Source: Clostridiales bacterium UBA5888 (GTDB taxonomy: Bacteria; Bacillota; Clostridia; Oscillospirales; Oscillospiraceae). From it: a DNA stretch of 32,356 nt. Below, in pieces: positions 22,902 through 30,909 of this stretch. The stretch's first letter is position 1. Each line of letters begins with the position of its first letter. Location: NCBI GenBank assembly GCA_002431965.1, contig DJEW01000010.1, positions 1 through 32,356 of the forward strand, given 5' to 3'. The notes under the pieces were generated by a model. That model was not told the DNA's origin. It ran no database searches and saw nothing but the letters and a program-made list of their open reading frames with translations. The translations under genes were made by a program, and so were the position numbers.

Positions 22902-23416
22902 GGATTTTCTTTGAGCCTTGAGATAATATTCCCGACGGCTTTCGACTTGCCGAGGAGGTATATCACTGCGCACTGCACCGGAAGAATCACCGCCAGCTGC
23001 ACTGCGCGCGCGGCAAGCATCGCCGCGTACGCATTCCCGGATATATAGGATATGAGCGCGGAGTTTAAAAGGTACGACACGATGACGCAATTCGCCGCAG
23101 CGGCAATGAGCGCCGTGATGAAGCGCACCTTGCGCTTATAGAGCACAAGCCCGAAGATAGCGCCTGTCAACGCCGCGGTCACGGTAAAGCCGGGGAAATA
23201 AGCCCCAGTCGGGAACAGCACACTCCCGAGAAGATCGCCCAGCGCCGCCACGCCCGCCGCCCACCACGGACCGTATGCCATGGCGCACAGCGCTATCGCC
23301 GCAAAGCCCAGACCTATTTTCATTATAGGCGTGTTGAGTGCGAAAACGCGCACAAACAGCACATCCGCCGCCGTAAGCAGCGCCGATACGGCGAGATGGC
23401 GGGTTGTGATTTTCAT
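22898..23416 (-). CDS. folT: Folate-family ECF transporter S component
   Basis: The 172-residue membrane protein begins MKITTRHLAVSALLTAADVL and continues with NTPIMKIGLGFAAIALCAMAYGPWWAAGVAALGD. This matches the folate S components that capture vitamin in group II ECF transporters. Five to six hydrophobic segments are seen. The shared energising module (EcfA, EcfA', EcfT) is not in the window. The reading frame is open much further upstream, but that part is antisense to sigG and is ignored. No strong ribosome site is seen before the ATG. Confidence 0.85.
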   Translation of the reverse strand: MKITTRHLAVSALLTAADVLFVRVFALNTPIMKIGLGFAAIALCAMAYGPWWAAGVAALGDLLGSVLFPTGAYFPGFTVTAALTGAIFGLVLYKRKVRFITALIAAAANCVIVSYLLNSALISYISGNAYAAMLAARAVQLAVILPVQCAVIYLLGKSKAVGNIISRLKENP

Positions 23417-23461
23417 ATAGCAGCACGACCTTTCTCTGCCCGGAATATAAATTCGTCTTTT

Positions 23462-23490
23462 ATTATAGCTCATTACAGCGCGGCGCACAA
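23462..23490 (-). promoter_or_regulatory. Promoter of folT
   Basis: Minus-strand TTGTGC (23490-23485), a 17-bp spacer and TATAAT (23467-23462). The leader is only about 40-50 nt. Confidence 0.65.
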
Positions 23491-23501
23491 TCGGTAACCC
23501 T

Positions 23502-23531
23502 GCATGAAATTTCCCGCGCCGGGAAATAATA
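23502..23531 (+). promoter_or_regulatory. Forespore (sigma-F/sigma-G type) promoter of sigG
   Basis: GCATG (23502-23506) fits the -35 of forespore sigma factors. GGAAATAATA (23522-23531) fits the sigma-F -10 pattern GGnnAnAhTr. The overlapping AATAATA, 18 bp after the -35, fits the sigma-G -10 pattern with one mismatch. This matches known sigG control by sigma-F with later self-activation. Confidence 0.65.
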
Positions 23532-23593
23532 CTGGGGTAAATAGACGGAGCGGGCGGCACGCGCTGCGCTCCGTGAGCGATTGGAGAGAGACG

Positions 23594-24370
23594 ATGCAGG
23601 GAAAGGTTGAGATCTGCGGCGTGAACACGGCAAAGCTGCCGGTGCTGCGCGGCGAGGAGACAAGGCGGCTGCTGGAACGCGCGCAGGCGGGCGATAAGGC
23701 GGCACGTGAGGAGCTTATTTCCGGCAATCTCAGACTGGTGCTGAGCGTGGTGCAGAAGTTCGTCAACCGGGGTGAGAGTATGGACGATCTTTTTCAGGTG
23801 GGCTGCATAGGGCTTATCAAGGCGATAGATTGCTTTGACCTGAAACAGAATGTGCAGTTTTCGACCTACGGCGTGCCGATGATAGCGGGGGAGCTGCGGC
23901 GCTTTCTGCGCGACCACAGCGCCATCCGGGTGTCGCGCTCAATGCGCGACACGGCATACAGGGTCCTGCAGGCGAAGGAAAAGCTCACCTGCGTCAACGG
24001 GCGCGAGCCGGACGTGGAAACAATAGCCAAGGAGCTGGGGCTGCCGCGTCAGGATGTGGTTTTTGCCATGGAGGCAATATGCGACCCCGTGTCGCTGTAT
24101 GAGCCTATATTCTCCGATGCGGGGGAGAGCGCCACGGTGATGGATCAGATAGGCGACACACGCAACACCGACGAACACTGGCTCGAGCAGATAGCGCTGG
24201 AGGAGGCGATGCGCCGCCTTTCAAAGCGCGAAAAGCGCATTCTGGCGCTGCGCTTTTACGACGGGCGCACACAGATGGAGGTCGCCAGAGAGGTCGGTAT
24301 ATCGCAGGCACAGGTATCACGGCTGGAGAAGAACGCGATAAACCAGATTAAAAAGAACATCACAGCATAA
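23594..24370 (+). CDS. sigG: RNA polymerase sporulation-specific sigma factor SigG
   Basis: The 258-residue sigma-70 family protein starts MQGKVEICGVNTAKLPVL, the highly characteristic SigG N-terminus that contacts its anti-sigma partners. Region 2 follows (EELISGNLRLVLSVVQKF, then MDDLFQVGCIGLIKAIDCFD and FSTYGVPMIAGELRRFLRD), then region 3 and region 4 (LSKREKRILALRFYDGRTQM, and VGISQAQVSRLEKNAI). SigG directs late forespore genes. The start at 23594 is chosen over an in-frame ATG at 23504 because the homology begins there and GGAGAG lies just upstream. Neighbouring spoIIG genes are absent. Confidence 0.95.
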   Translation: MQGKVEICGVNTAKLPVLRGEETRRLLERAQAGDKAAREELISGNLRLVLSVVQKFVNRGESMDDLFQVGCIGLIKAIDCFDLKQNVQFSTYGVPMIAGELRRFLRDHSAIRVSRSMRDTAYRVLQAKEKLTCVNGREPDVETIAKELGLPRQDVVFAMEAICDPVSLYEPIFSDAGESATVMDQIGDTRNTDEHWLEQIALEEAMRRLSKREKRILALRFYDGRTQMEVAREVGISQAQVSRLEKNAINQIKKNITA

Positions 24371-24374
24371 AAAC

Positions 24375-24400
24375 CGGCTCGCGGGAGATCCCGCGAGCCG
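24375..24400 (-). terminator. Terminator of the TRAP permease gene
   Basis: CGGCTCGCGGGA pairs with TCCCGCGAGCCG, an almost loopless perfect palindrome. On the minus strand it is followed by GTTTTTATG, so it ends the TRAP transcript right at the sigG stop. It may also hinder read-through from sigG. Confidence 0.85.
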
Positions 24401-24442
24401 ACGGCTTCAAGTGTATATTATAAGGAGCTTGGGAAAGAAGGT

Positions 24443-26437
24443 CTATGCCACGGCAGCGGCTTTCTTTTTCTGAATGAGCTGGATGACCACAACGGCGGCA
24501 ACCAGCGCAACGCCGATGACATCGGTAAACGTGCCGGGGATCATCATGAGGATACCGCCGACGGCGGTTGCGATGCGGAAAACGGGATTCATCGGAAGCA
24601 GCAGGAAGCCCTCGAGCGCGGCGGCAACGCCGAAGAGACCGACAAGCGAGGTGATGATGATCTGTATCATGCTCCATGCGGTCACGTCGATCAGGAGCAT
24701 CGCAGGGTTCATGCAGAAGATATACGGCACGATAAACGCCGCAATGGCAAGCTTTGTGGCGTTGATGCCCGTTTTCATCGGGTTGGATTTTGCAATGGCA
24801 GAGCCGGCGTAGGCGGCGAGCGCGACGGGAGGCGTGATGTCGGCAACAATACCGAAGTAGAACACGAAGAAGTGCGCCGCCATCTTGGGCACACCGATCG
24901 TGATGAGGATGGGCGCGCAGGTGGACGCCATGATGCAGTAGTTCGCGGTCGTGGGCACGCCCATGCCGAGGATGATGCAGCAGATCATCGTGAGGAACAG
25001 AGCGACGAACGTCGGGTCAATGAAAGTGACGGAGTTCGACGCGGAGACGACGGCGGAGATGAGCTTGGAGGCAAGCCCGGTCGCGGTGATGCAGCCGGAG
25101 ATAACGCCCGCCATGGAGCACGCGACCGCCACGGTGATGGCGCTTTTGCCGCCGGCCTCGAGAGCCTCAAGGATCTTGGAAACAGTAATACGGTTATCCT
25201 TGTCAAAGAGACTGACGACAATGGCGCAGAGGATGGCGACGGAGGCGGAGAACTGCATGGTGCGGGTGTTCGTTGTGACCAGCCACACCAGCAAGACCAG
25301 CGGGGTCAGAAGATATATCTTGCGCAGAAGCTTTCCCATCTTCGGCAGCTGCGCGCGCTCAAGCCCCTTCAGACCGAGCTTGCGCGCCTCAAGATGAACG
25401 GAAATGAAGATGCCCGTGAAGTACAGCACTGCGGGCAGAATGGCGCGCAAAGCAACTTCGCCGTATGTGACGTTCATATACTCCGCCATCAGAAACGCCG
25501 CCGCGCCCATGATGGGGGGCATTATCTGACCGCCGGTGGAGGCGGAAGCCTCGACGGCACCCGCGAACTCCGGCTTGTAGCCGGCTTTTTTCATCATCGG
25601 TATTGTGACGGAGCCGGTGGTGACGGTGTTGCCCACAGAGGAGCCGGACACCATGCCGCACAGCGCCGAGGAGATGACCGCGACCTTCGCCGGACCGCCG
25701 GCAAAGCTGCCGACTAGGGAGTTGGCAAGGTCAATGAAGAACGAGGCAATGCCGGTGCGCTCAAGGAACGCGCCGAAGATGATAAACACAACGATGTATT
25801 TTGCGCAGACCTGCACCGGCGTGGACATGATGCCGCTTGTGGAGTAGAAAAGGGTGTACAGCAGCCTCTTGAGCCCAATGCCGGTGGAGAACGTGTAGAT
25901 GAGCAGCACGCCCGCAACGCAGAGGATGGGGATGCCGACGCAGCGGCGGCACAGCTCCATCAGCACAAGTATGCCGACAACGCCGATGACGACCTGAAGG
26001 TCGGTCATCTTTGCGGCGCTCGTGAGCACGCTGATGAGAGAATCATAGCTGAAGCAATAGTAGAAAAAACACGCCGAGCCAACAAACATCAGCACGAAAT
26101 CGTACCAGGGGACGAAGTTGTGGCGCACGTGGTGCTTGCTGGCGGGATAGGTGAGATAGCCCATTATCACGACCAGACCCAAAAATGCCGTCAGGCGCTT
26201 TTCAAGCGCGGCGACGGAAAACAAAGTGGAATAAATGCAGTAGAGAGAGAAAATGACCATGACCGCGCGCACGATAACGGCGACTTTGCCCTCCCATATG
26301 CGGGTGTTCGATTCTCTGTCGTACTTGCGCATGAGCTTTTCCACGTCCTCCGCCGTGCCCACATCGACATACTCAATGTCTGTCGTCGTGTCCACAACGT
26401 GCTCGGTGAAGCTCTCATGCTTCTTCTTGTCGGACAT
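24443..26437 (-). CDS. TRAP transporter fused permease subunit (4TM + 12TM), TAXI-type
   Basis: The 664-residue protein has a cytoplasmic N-terminal stretch of about 50 residues. A small DctQ-like membrane part follows, then a large DctM-like part with typical segments (ALCGMVSGSSVGNTVTTGSVTI, VEASASTGGQIMPPIMGAAAFLMAEYM, and LGMGVPTTANYCIMAST). TRAP systems import organic anions using a Na+ or H+ gradient and an extracytoplasmic binding protein. The binding-protein gene lies upstream, separated by a terminator-like hairpin. The fused permease plus TAXI protein is the standard two-gene form. Confidence 0.93.
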   Translation of the reverse strand: MSDKKKHESFTEHVVDTTTDIEYVDVGTAEDVEKLMRKYDRESNTRIWEGKVAVIVRAVMVIFSLYCIYSTLFSVAALEKRLTAFLGLVVIMGYLTYPASKHHVRHNFVPWYDFVLMFVGSACFFYYCFSYDSLISVLTSAAKMTDLQVVIGVVGILVLMELCRRCVGIPILCVAGVLLIYTFSTGIGLKRLLYTLFYSTSGIMSTPVQVCAKYIVVFIIFGAFLERTGIASFFIDLANSLVGSFAGGPAKVAVISSALCGMVSGSSVGNTVTTGSVTIPMMKKAGYKPEFAGAVEASASTGGQIMPPIMGAAAFLMAEYMNVTYGEVALRAILPAVLYFTGIFISVHLEARKLGLKGLERAQLPKMGKLLRKIYLLTPLVLLVWLVTTNTRTMQFSASVAILCAIVVSLFDKDNRITVSKILEALEAGGKSAITVAVACSMAGVISGCITATGLASKLISAVVSASNSVTFIDPTFVALFLTMICCIILGMGVPTTANYCIMASTCAPILITIGVPKMAAHFFVFYFGIVADITPPVALAAYAGSAIAKSNPMKTGINATKLAIAAFIVPYIFCMNPAMLLIDVTAWSMIQIIITSLVGLFGVAAALEGFLLLPMNPVFRIATAVGGILMMIPGTFTDVIGVALVAAVVVIQLIQKKKAAAVA

Positions 26438-26484
26438 TCCTAACGCTCCTTTATGCTTAAATATTTATATGCTGAATAAAAAGG

Positions 26485-26508
26485 CGCAGCCGCTGTTGAG
26501 CGGCAGCG
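26485..26508 (-). terminator. Partial terminator between TAXI binding protein and permease genes
   Basis: On the minus strand CGCTGCCGCT and AGCGGCTGCG pair (one T-T mismatch, loop CAAC), followed by CCTTTTTATT. It should reduce permease transcription relative to the binding protein. Confidence 0.65.
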
Positions 26509-26552
26509 GACGACGTTAATATACTGCTAAGATTTTCAAGAGGTATTTTGCA

Positions 26553-26590
26553 GCTTGACCTGCGGCGTGGTTATGCGCCGCAGGTCAAGC
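26553..26590 (-). promoter_or_regulatory. Perfect 15-bp hairpin downstream of the TAXI gene
   Basis: GCTTGACCTGCGGCG (26553-26567) and CGCCGCAGGTCAAGC (26576-26590) pair perfectly around an 8-nt loop. There is no T tract. Such elements usually protect the 3' end of the upstream mRNA. Confidence 0.6.
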
Positions 26591-26608
26591 ACACAATAGG
26601 TTATTTCT

Positions 26609-27568
26609 TTACTTGGTTGCGACTTCAATGCCCTTCTCGGCAAAGTACTTGGCAGCGCCGGGGTGATAGGGCACGCTGGTCATGCTGGCGGCGAAGTCAA
26701 GATTAAGCTCCGCGCCCTTGCCATGCTGCTCGGCGATGGCGTCGGTGTTGTTGAAGATGGTGGACACGAAGGTGTATACAGCATCGTCGGACACATCGTC
26801 GCGCACGAGAACAACGGCGGCAACGGCGACGGTCTGGACATCCTCGGGCATGCCGTAGGTGTCGGCAGTTATGGTGTAGGCGGAGTAGTACGGGGAAGCG
26901 GCGATGAGCTTATCGACATGCTCGTCGTCAATAGCGACAAGGTACACCTGTCCGGAGGTGCTCAGGTCGGTGATGGCGGTGGTGGGAGCGCCGGCGACGA
27001 TGAACGCCGCGTCGATCTTCTTGTCCTTCAGGCTCTCGGCGCTGTCGCCGAAGCTCTGGTAGACGGGGGTGATGTCGTCAAGGGTCATGTCATATGCGGA
27101 GAAGACGTCCAGCGCGTTGAAGTAAACACCGGAGCCGAGAGCACCGACGGAGACGGTCTTGCCCTTGAGGTCGGAAACGGACTTGATATCAGGATTCATG
27201 GTGACTATCTGCACCTGCTCCATGTACAGCGCCGCCGCGACGGAGAAGCTGGTAACGGGCTTGCCGTCGAAGAGGTTGGTGCCGGAGTAGGCATAGCTCA
27301 TAACGTCGGACTGGCAAAAGCCGAGCTGAACGGTGCCCGCGTCCATATCCTCAATGTTTGCCTGAGAGCCGTTGCCGGTGACGGCGACGACGTTGAGGTC
27401 GGAATTGGAGGAGACATACTGAGCCAGAACGCTGCCGAAGGCATAATACGTGCCGGCTTCACCGCCGGTGGTGAACGTGAGGGTCTCCTTCTTCGCATCG
27501 GAAGAGCCGCAGGCGCACAGAGCAAAGACCATGCTCAGCGCAAGCAAAAGTGCAAACAGTTTTTTCAT
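26609..27568 (-). CDS. TAXI-family TRAP transporter solute-binding lipoprotein
   Basis: The 319-residue protein has a lipoprotein signal peptide (MKKLFALLLALSMVFALCAC, modified cysteine about residue 20). A TAXI-type periplasmic-binding fold follows: FTTGGEAGTYYAFGSVLAQY, VVAVTGNGSQANIEDMDAG, and LKGKTVSVGALGSGVYFNA. It would be anchored to the outer face of the membrane and deliver its ligand to the fused permease. Ligands of TAXI proteins are mostly unknown, with glutamate or other carboxylates reported. AAGGAGGT lies 9 bases before the ATG. Confidence 0.93.
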   Translation of the reverse strand: MKKLFALLLALSMVFALCACGSSDAKKETLTFTTGGEAGTYYAFGSVLAQYVSSNSDLNVVAVTGNGSQANIEDMDAGTVQLGFCQSDVMSYAYSGTNLFDGKPVTSFSVAAALYMEQVQIVTMNPDIKSVSDLKGKTVSVGALGSGVYFNALDVFSAYDMTLDDITPVYQSFGDSAESLKDKKIDAAFIVAGAPTTAITDLSTSGQVYLVAIDDEHVDKLIAASPYYSAYTITADTYGMPEDVQTVAVAAVVLVRDDVSDDAVYTFVSTIFNNTDAIAEQHGKGAELNLDFAASMTSVPYHPGAAKYFAEKGIEVATK

Positions 27569-27651
27569 GAGATTTTTACCTCCTTATGATCCGCCGGAAA
27601 AAATTTTTCCGACATTGCACGTAACACTTGAATTACGCTCATTTCGGTATT

Positions 27652-27680
27652 ATAATACAACCAAAAGTTGATTTTTGCAA
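27652..27680 (-). promoter_or_regulatory. Candidate TAXI-TRAP promoter
   Basis: Minus-strand TTGCAA (27680-27675), 17 bp, TATTAT (27657-27652). The -35 is weaker than consensus, as expected for an activator-dependent promoter. Confidence 0.55.
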
Positions 27681-27821
27681 TAGGCTATCCACACTTTCAC
27701 CAGATAACACATAAAACAAGCCTGAAAAACACAGCGTTTTATGCAAAAGCGATAAAAAACGCCGGCGAATGCATGGCTGACGGTCAAAAATCAACGCGAT
27801 TGAAGGCAAATTGTTTGAAAT

Positions 27822-27850
27822 TTGACTATTTTATCCCGCAGTGCTATACT
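27822..27850 (+). promoter_or_regulatory. Promoter of the LysR-type gene
   Basis: TTGACT (27822-27827), a 17-bp spacer and TATACT (27845-27850) form a strong sigma-A promoter, about 57 bases before the start. Confidence 0.75.
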
Positions 27851-27913
27851 TCTGCCCGCGATATAACCTGCGCGGGCGGAGCGGCGCACAGCAACGTATA
27901 AATGGAGTAGTGT

Positions 27914-28885
27914 ATGGATTTTTCACTTTTGAAAAGCTTTATAGCCGTGGCGGACGAGAAGAGCTTTTCCACCGCGGCAAAGCATCTCTTCCTCTCGCAG
28001 CAGTCCCTGAGCAAGCAGATAGCAAAGCTGGAGGAGGAGCTTGAAACGCCGCTCTTTGTGCGCAGCCGTCCGCTTGTGCTGACGCAGGACGGCAAGCAGT
28101 TTTTGCAGACGGCAAAGGAGATATTGCAGCTCAAGCAGCAGTACGAGGAGACCTCGTCCAAGAGCATCAGCGGGGCGCATTTTGTGCACCTCGGCATTGA
28201 GCATACGGTTGCGCGCGCCATACTGCCGCGCGTGCTGCCGGATTACCTGCGCCGCAATCCGGACACGTATGTGAAGCTGAGCGAGGAGTCGCCGGAGGTG
28301 CTGCAGAAAACGCTGAGCTATGATGGGGTAGATCTTGTCATCGGCACGATAAACAACACGCCCGACACATATAAGGCGGTGCAGCTGTGCCGCAAGGAGC
28401 AGCTTCTCGTCGTGCCAAAACCGATCCTCGCCTCCCTCGCGGGGAACGATTACGAGGAAAAACGCGCGGAGTTTTCCGACGTCGCGGATCTGAGCTATTT
28501 TGAGAGCGTGCCCTTTATAAAGATACCGCGCCAGTCCTCCGGCGGAAGAACGCTCACAAGCTATCTGAAGTATTACGATATAAATCCCAAGTTTGTATGC
28601 GAGCTGACAAATGTGGAGAATGCGTTTCAGCTTGCGGTGAGCGGGCTGGGCGTGTTCATCTACCCGCGGCTCTTCTGGGATATGCTTGCACACAACGTGC
28701 AGGAGGATTATCTCAGAAGCATCGACGTCTTTCCCCTGCCGTATCTGCCGGATATAGAGAGCGTCTGCGCCTATTATCACCGTGAAACCGGTCTGCACGG
28801 CAAAACAAGGGAGCTTTTCGACAGCTTTGTGCGCTTTTTTGACGAGTACAAGGAAAGCGCCGGGATAAAAAGCAGCAGCATGTGA
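27914..28885 (+). CDS. LysR-family transcriptional regulator
   Basis: The 323-residue protein begins with the LysR winged helix (LLKSFIAVADEKSFSTAAKH, then LFLSQQSLSKQIAKLEEELE, and LFVRSRPLVLTQDGKQFL). An effector-binding domain of the periplasmic-binding type follows, with VHLGIEHTVARAILPRVLPD and DGVDLVIGTI. Such proteins bind T-N11-A sites and switch divergent operons on in the presence of a ligand. Its position back to back with the TAXI-TRAP genes suggests it controls them and senses the transported compound or a derivative. GGAG precedes the ATG. Confidence 0.92.
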   Translation: MDFSLLKSFIAVADEKSFSTAAKHLFLSQQSLSKQIAKLEEELETPLFVRSRPLVLTQDGKQFLQTAKEILQLKQQYEETSSKSISGAHFVHLGIEHTVARAILPRVLPDYLRRNPDTYVKLSEESPEVLQKTLSYDGVDLVIGTINNTPDTYKAVQLCRKEQLLVVPKPILASLAGNDYEEKRAEFSDVADLSYFESVPFIKIPRQSSGGRTLTSYLKYYDINPKFVCELTNVENAFQLAVSGLGVFIYPRLFWDMLAHNVQEDYLRSIDVFPLPYLPDIESVCAYYHRETGLHGKTRELFDSFVRFFDEYKESAGIKSSSM

Positions 28886-28890
28886 ACGGA

Positions 28891-28920
28891 TAAGGACCGC
28901 CCCTCACGGAGCGGTCCTTA
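28891..28920. terminator. Hairpin between convergent lysR and transketolase genes
   Basis: TAAGGACCGC (28891-28900) pairs perfectly with GCGGTCCTTA (28911-28920), starting 5 bases after the lysR stop. No long T tract follows directly, although a T-run lies at 28943-28948. Confidence 0.65.
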
Positions 28921-28956
28921 GTACTATAATTGTATGGCGCATTTTTTGTACGCTTT

Positions 28957-29880
28957 TTAGATGAGCGCTCTGACCTTCGCGGCGATATGCTCGGCGGTGA
29001 GACCGTACTCCTCATAGAGCTTTGCCGGAGAACCGGACTGACCGAAACGGTCATTGACGCCGACGCGGTCAAACCTTGCACCGGGCTTGCCTGCGATGAT
29101 CTCCGCCACGGCGGAGCCGAGACCGCCGGCGATGAAATGATCCTCCGCTGTGACAATGGCGCGCACCTTGCCGTTGTATGAGAGAATGCACTCTTCGTCA
29201 ATGGGCTTTATCGTGTGGAAATTCACGACGGCGGCGCTGATGCCCCCGGCGGCGAGAATATCTGCCGCGGCGAGCGCGCGCGTGACCATGAGCCCTGTGG
29301 CGAATATCGCCGCGTCAGTACCTTCGCGCAGCACGAGCGCCTTGCCGGGAACGAACGGGGTGGCGTCATCCGTAATGTCGTCCGTGCCCGGACGGGTCAG
29401 ACGGATGAACACGGGACCCGTTATCTCCGCCGCGGCGCGCACGGCCTTGTGCGTCTCGGCGGCGTCGCACGGCGAGAACACCGTCATTCCGGGAAGCTCG
29501 CGCATGAGCGCAATGTCCTCAAGCGACTGGTGAGAGCCGCCGTCCTCGCCGACGGCAAGCCCCGCATGCGTGAAGGCAAGCTTCACGTTCGCACCGGGAT
29601 AGGCGACGGAGTTTCTGATCTGCTCGAAAGCTCTGCCGGCGCCGAAAATTGCAAAGGTGCTGGCGAAGGGCACATAGCCGGAGAAGGCGAACCCGGCGGC
29701 GGCGCAGATCATGTCCGCCTCGGCGATGCCGAAATCGTAAAATCTGTCGGGGAAGGCTTTTTTGAAAGTGACGGTCTTGGTCGCGCCTGCAAGGTCGGCG
29801 TCCATGACGACGATCTTATCGTTCTCTCTGCCCAGCGCCGCCAGAGCCTCGCCGTATGCTTCTCTTGTCGATTTACCCAT
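28957..29880 (-). CDS. Transketolase, C-terminal (pyrimidine-binding) subunit
   Basis: The 307-residue protein corresponds to the middle and C-terminal domains of transketolase. REAYGEALAALGRE, MDADLAGATKTVTFKKAFPDR and the catalytic glutamate region FYDFGIAEADMICAAAGFAF bind the aminopyrimidine of thiamine diphosphate. A Rossmann-like C-terminal domain follows (AIFATGLMVTRALAAADIL). It acts only with the other subunit, together transferring two-carbon units between sugar phosphates in the pentose phosphate pathway. The ATG overlaps the stop of the upstream subunit gene in TGATG. Confidence 0.93.
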   Translation of the reverse strand: MGKSTREAYGEALAALGRENDKIVVMDADLAGATKTVTFKKAFPDRFYDFGIAEADMICAAAGFAFSGYVPFASTFAIFGAGRAFEQIRNSVAYPGANVKLAFTHAGLAVGEDGGSHQSLEDIALMRELPGMTVFSPCDAAETHKAVRAAAEITGPVFIRLTRPGTDDITDDATPFVPGKALVLREGTDAAIFATGLMVTRALAAADILAAGGISAAVVNFHTIKPIDEECILSYNGKVRAIVTAEDHFIAGGLGSAVAEIIAGKPGARFDRVGVNDRFGQSGSPAKLYEEYGLTAEHIAAKVRALI

Positions 29881-30683
29881 CAGTGCACCTCCAGTTCCTT
29901 TATTGCCGCCTCATAATCTGCGGTCTTTATGGTCGCTCCGTGCCAGGAGGCGTTGTTCTCCATAAAGGAAACGCCCTTGCCCTTCACCGTCTCGCAGCAG
30001 ACGAATTTTGGCTTGCCCGGCGCGGACGGGGCTTTGAGCGCGGCGGTGACGGCGTTGATATCGTGCCCGTTGACGGTGACAACGTCGAACCCGAACGCCG
30101 CAAACTTCGCGCAGATGTCGCCAAGGCTCATAACGTCGTCGTTTCTGCCGTCAATCTGAAGCCCGTTGTGGTCGAGTATAACAGTGAAGTTATCGAGCCT
30201 GTAATGCGCGGCAGCCATGGAGGCTTCCCATACAAGACCCTCCTGAGCCTCGCCGTCGCCTATGAGGGTGTAGACGTGATAGCCCTTTTTGCCGTGCTTT
30301 GCCGCAAGCGCCATGCCCATCGCAATGGCTATGCCCTGACCGAGCGAGCCGGTGTTGGCATCCACGCCGGGGGTCTTGCGCATGTCTGGGTGCCCCTGCA
30401 AATGACTGCCGAGCTTTCTGAGCGTCGCAAGCTCCGCCCTGTCAAAGTACCCCTTGTCCGCAAGCACCGCGTACAGCGCCGGGCAGCAATGCCCCTTGCT
30501 CATCACAAATCTGTCCCGATCCTCCCAGCGGGGGTCATCAGGTCGGACGTTCATCACATTATAGTAGAGAGCCACGAGGATGTCCATGCACGAAAGAGAT
30601 CCGCCCGGGTGTCCAGACTGAGCCTCGTAGAGCTCTTTGATAGTGTCCAGCCTAAGCTGTCTTGCTTTTTCCTGAAGCGTCAT
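29880..30683 (-). CDS. Transketolase, N-terminal (diphosphate-binding) subunit
   Basis: The 267-residue protein is the thiamine diphosphate-binding half of a split transketolase: SGHPGGSLSCMDILVALYYN, then DRFVMSKGHCCPALYAVLA, and the ThDP motif GDGEAQEGLVWEASMAAAHY ending in LDHNGLQIDG. Split enzymes of two separate chains are common in Clostridia and archaea. A strong AAGGAGG precedes the start. Transcription comes from the promoter at 30772-30800. Confidence 0.94.
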   Translation of the reverse strand: MTLQEKARQLRLDTIKELYEAQSGHPGGSLSCMDILVALYYNVMNVRPDDPRWEDRDRFVMSKGHCCPALYAVLADKGYFDRAELATLRKLGSHLQGHPDMRKTPGVDANTGSLGQGIAIAMGMALAAKHGKKGYHVYTLIGDGEAQEGLVWEASMAAAHYRLDNFTVILDHNGLQIDGRNDDVMSLGDICAKFAAFGFDVVTVNGHDINAVTAALKAPSAPGKPKFVCCETVKGKGVSFMENNASWHGATIKTADYEAAIKELEVH

Positions 30684-30771
30684 CGCGTCAGCCTCCTTGC
30701 TTGTATTTTGGGATGCTCTGACCGGACGGACGAGCGCCCGGCGACGGCAGCCCTCAGCTTTTGCTGAACGT

Positions 30772-30800
30772 ATTATACACTTGCGTTAATATTTGCGCAA
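30772..30800 (-). promoter_or_regulatory. Transketolase promoter with an inverted repeat over the -35
   Basis: Minus-strand TTGCGC (30800-30795), 17 bp, TATAAT (30777-30772). CTTGCG (30780-30785) and CGCAAG (30796-30801) are inverted copies spanning the -35 and spacer, a plausible repressor site. Confidence 0.6.
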
Positions 30801-30816
30801 GGGAATAAAAAACATT

Positions 30817-30831
30817 CGTGCAGTTTGCACG
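30817..30831. promoter_or_regulatory. Palindrome between the divergent transketolase and HAD promoters
   Basis: CGTGCA-GTT-TGCACG is a perfect 6-bp inverted repeat with a 3-bp centre. It lies between the two divergent promoters and could bind a dimeric regulator affecting both. Confidence 0.45.
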
Positions 30832-30850
30832 TTCACACCCGAAATACTAC

Positions 30851-30879
30851 TTGCCAAAGCGGTGGTTTTGGGGCATAAT
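30851..30879 (+). promoter_or_regulatory. Candidate promoter of HAD-nagA
   Basis: TTGCCA (30851-30856), 17 bp, CATAAT (30874-30879). Transcription would start near 30886, only about 25 bases before the TTG start. Confidence 0.6.
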
Positions 30880-30909
30880 CATGTATGATACAGCAGGGAG
30901 GGAAAACGG

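Larger units (their letters stand above)
27569..27913. other. Divergent regulatory region between TAXI-TRAP and LysR genes
   Basis: These 345 bases hold no gene. They contain one promoter for each flanking gene and AT-rich DNA between. An inverted repeat GCGTTTT...AAAACGC (27734-27740 and 27756-27762) is a possible regulator site. The arrangement is classic for a LysR regulator controlling the divergent operon. Confidence 0.6.

Noticed and set aside
23417..23461. Tetrahydrofolate riboswitch before folT
   Set aside because: The leader is only about 40-50 nt and lacks the characteristic paired segments, so it is too short for that class.
23417..23917. N-terminal extension of folT over sigG
   Set aside because: Homology starts at the methionine at 23416, and the extension is antisense to sigG and crosses the folT promoter.
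27668..27901. Small plus-strand ORF (77 codons) in the TRAP-LysR intergenic region
   Set aside because: It has no ribosome site, overlaps both promoters and has no recognisable domain.
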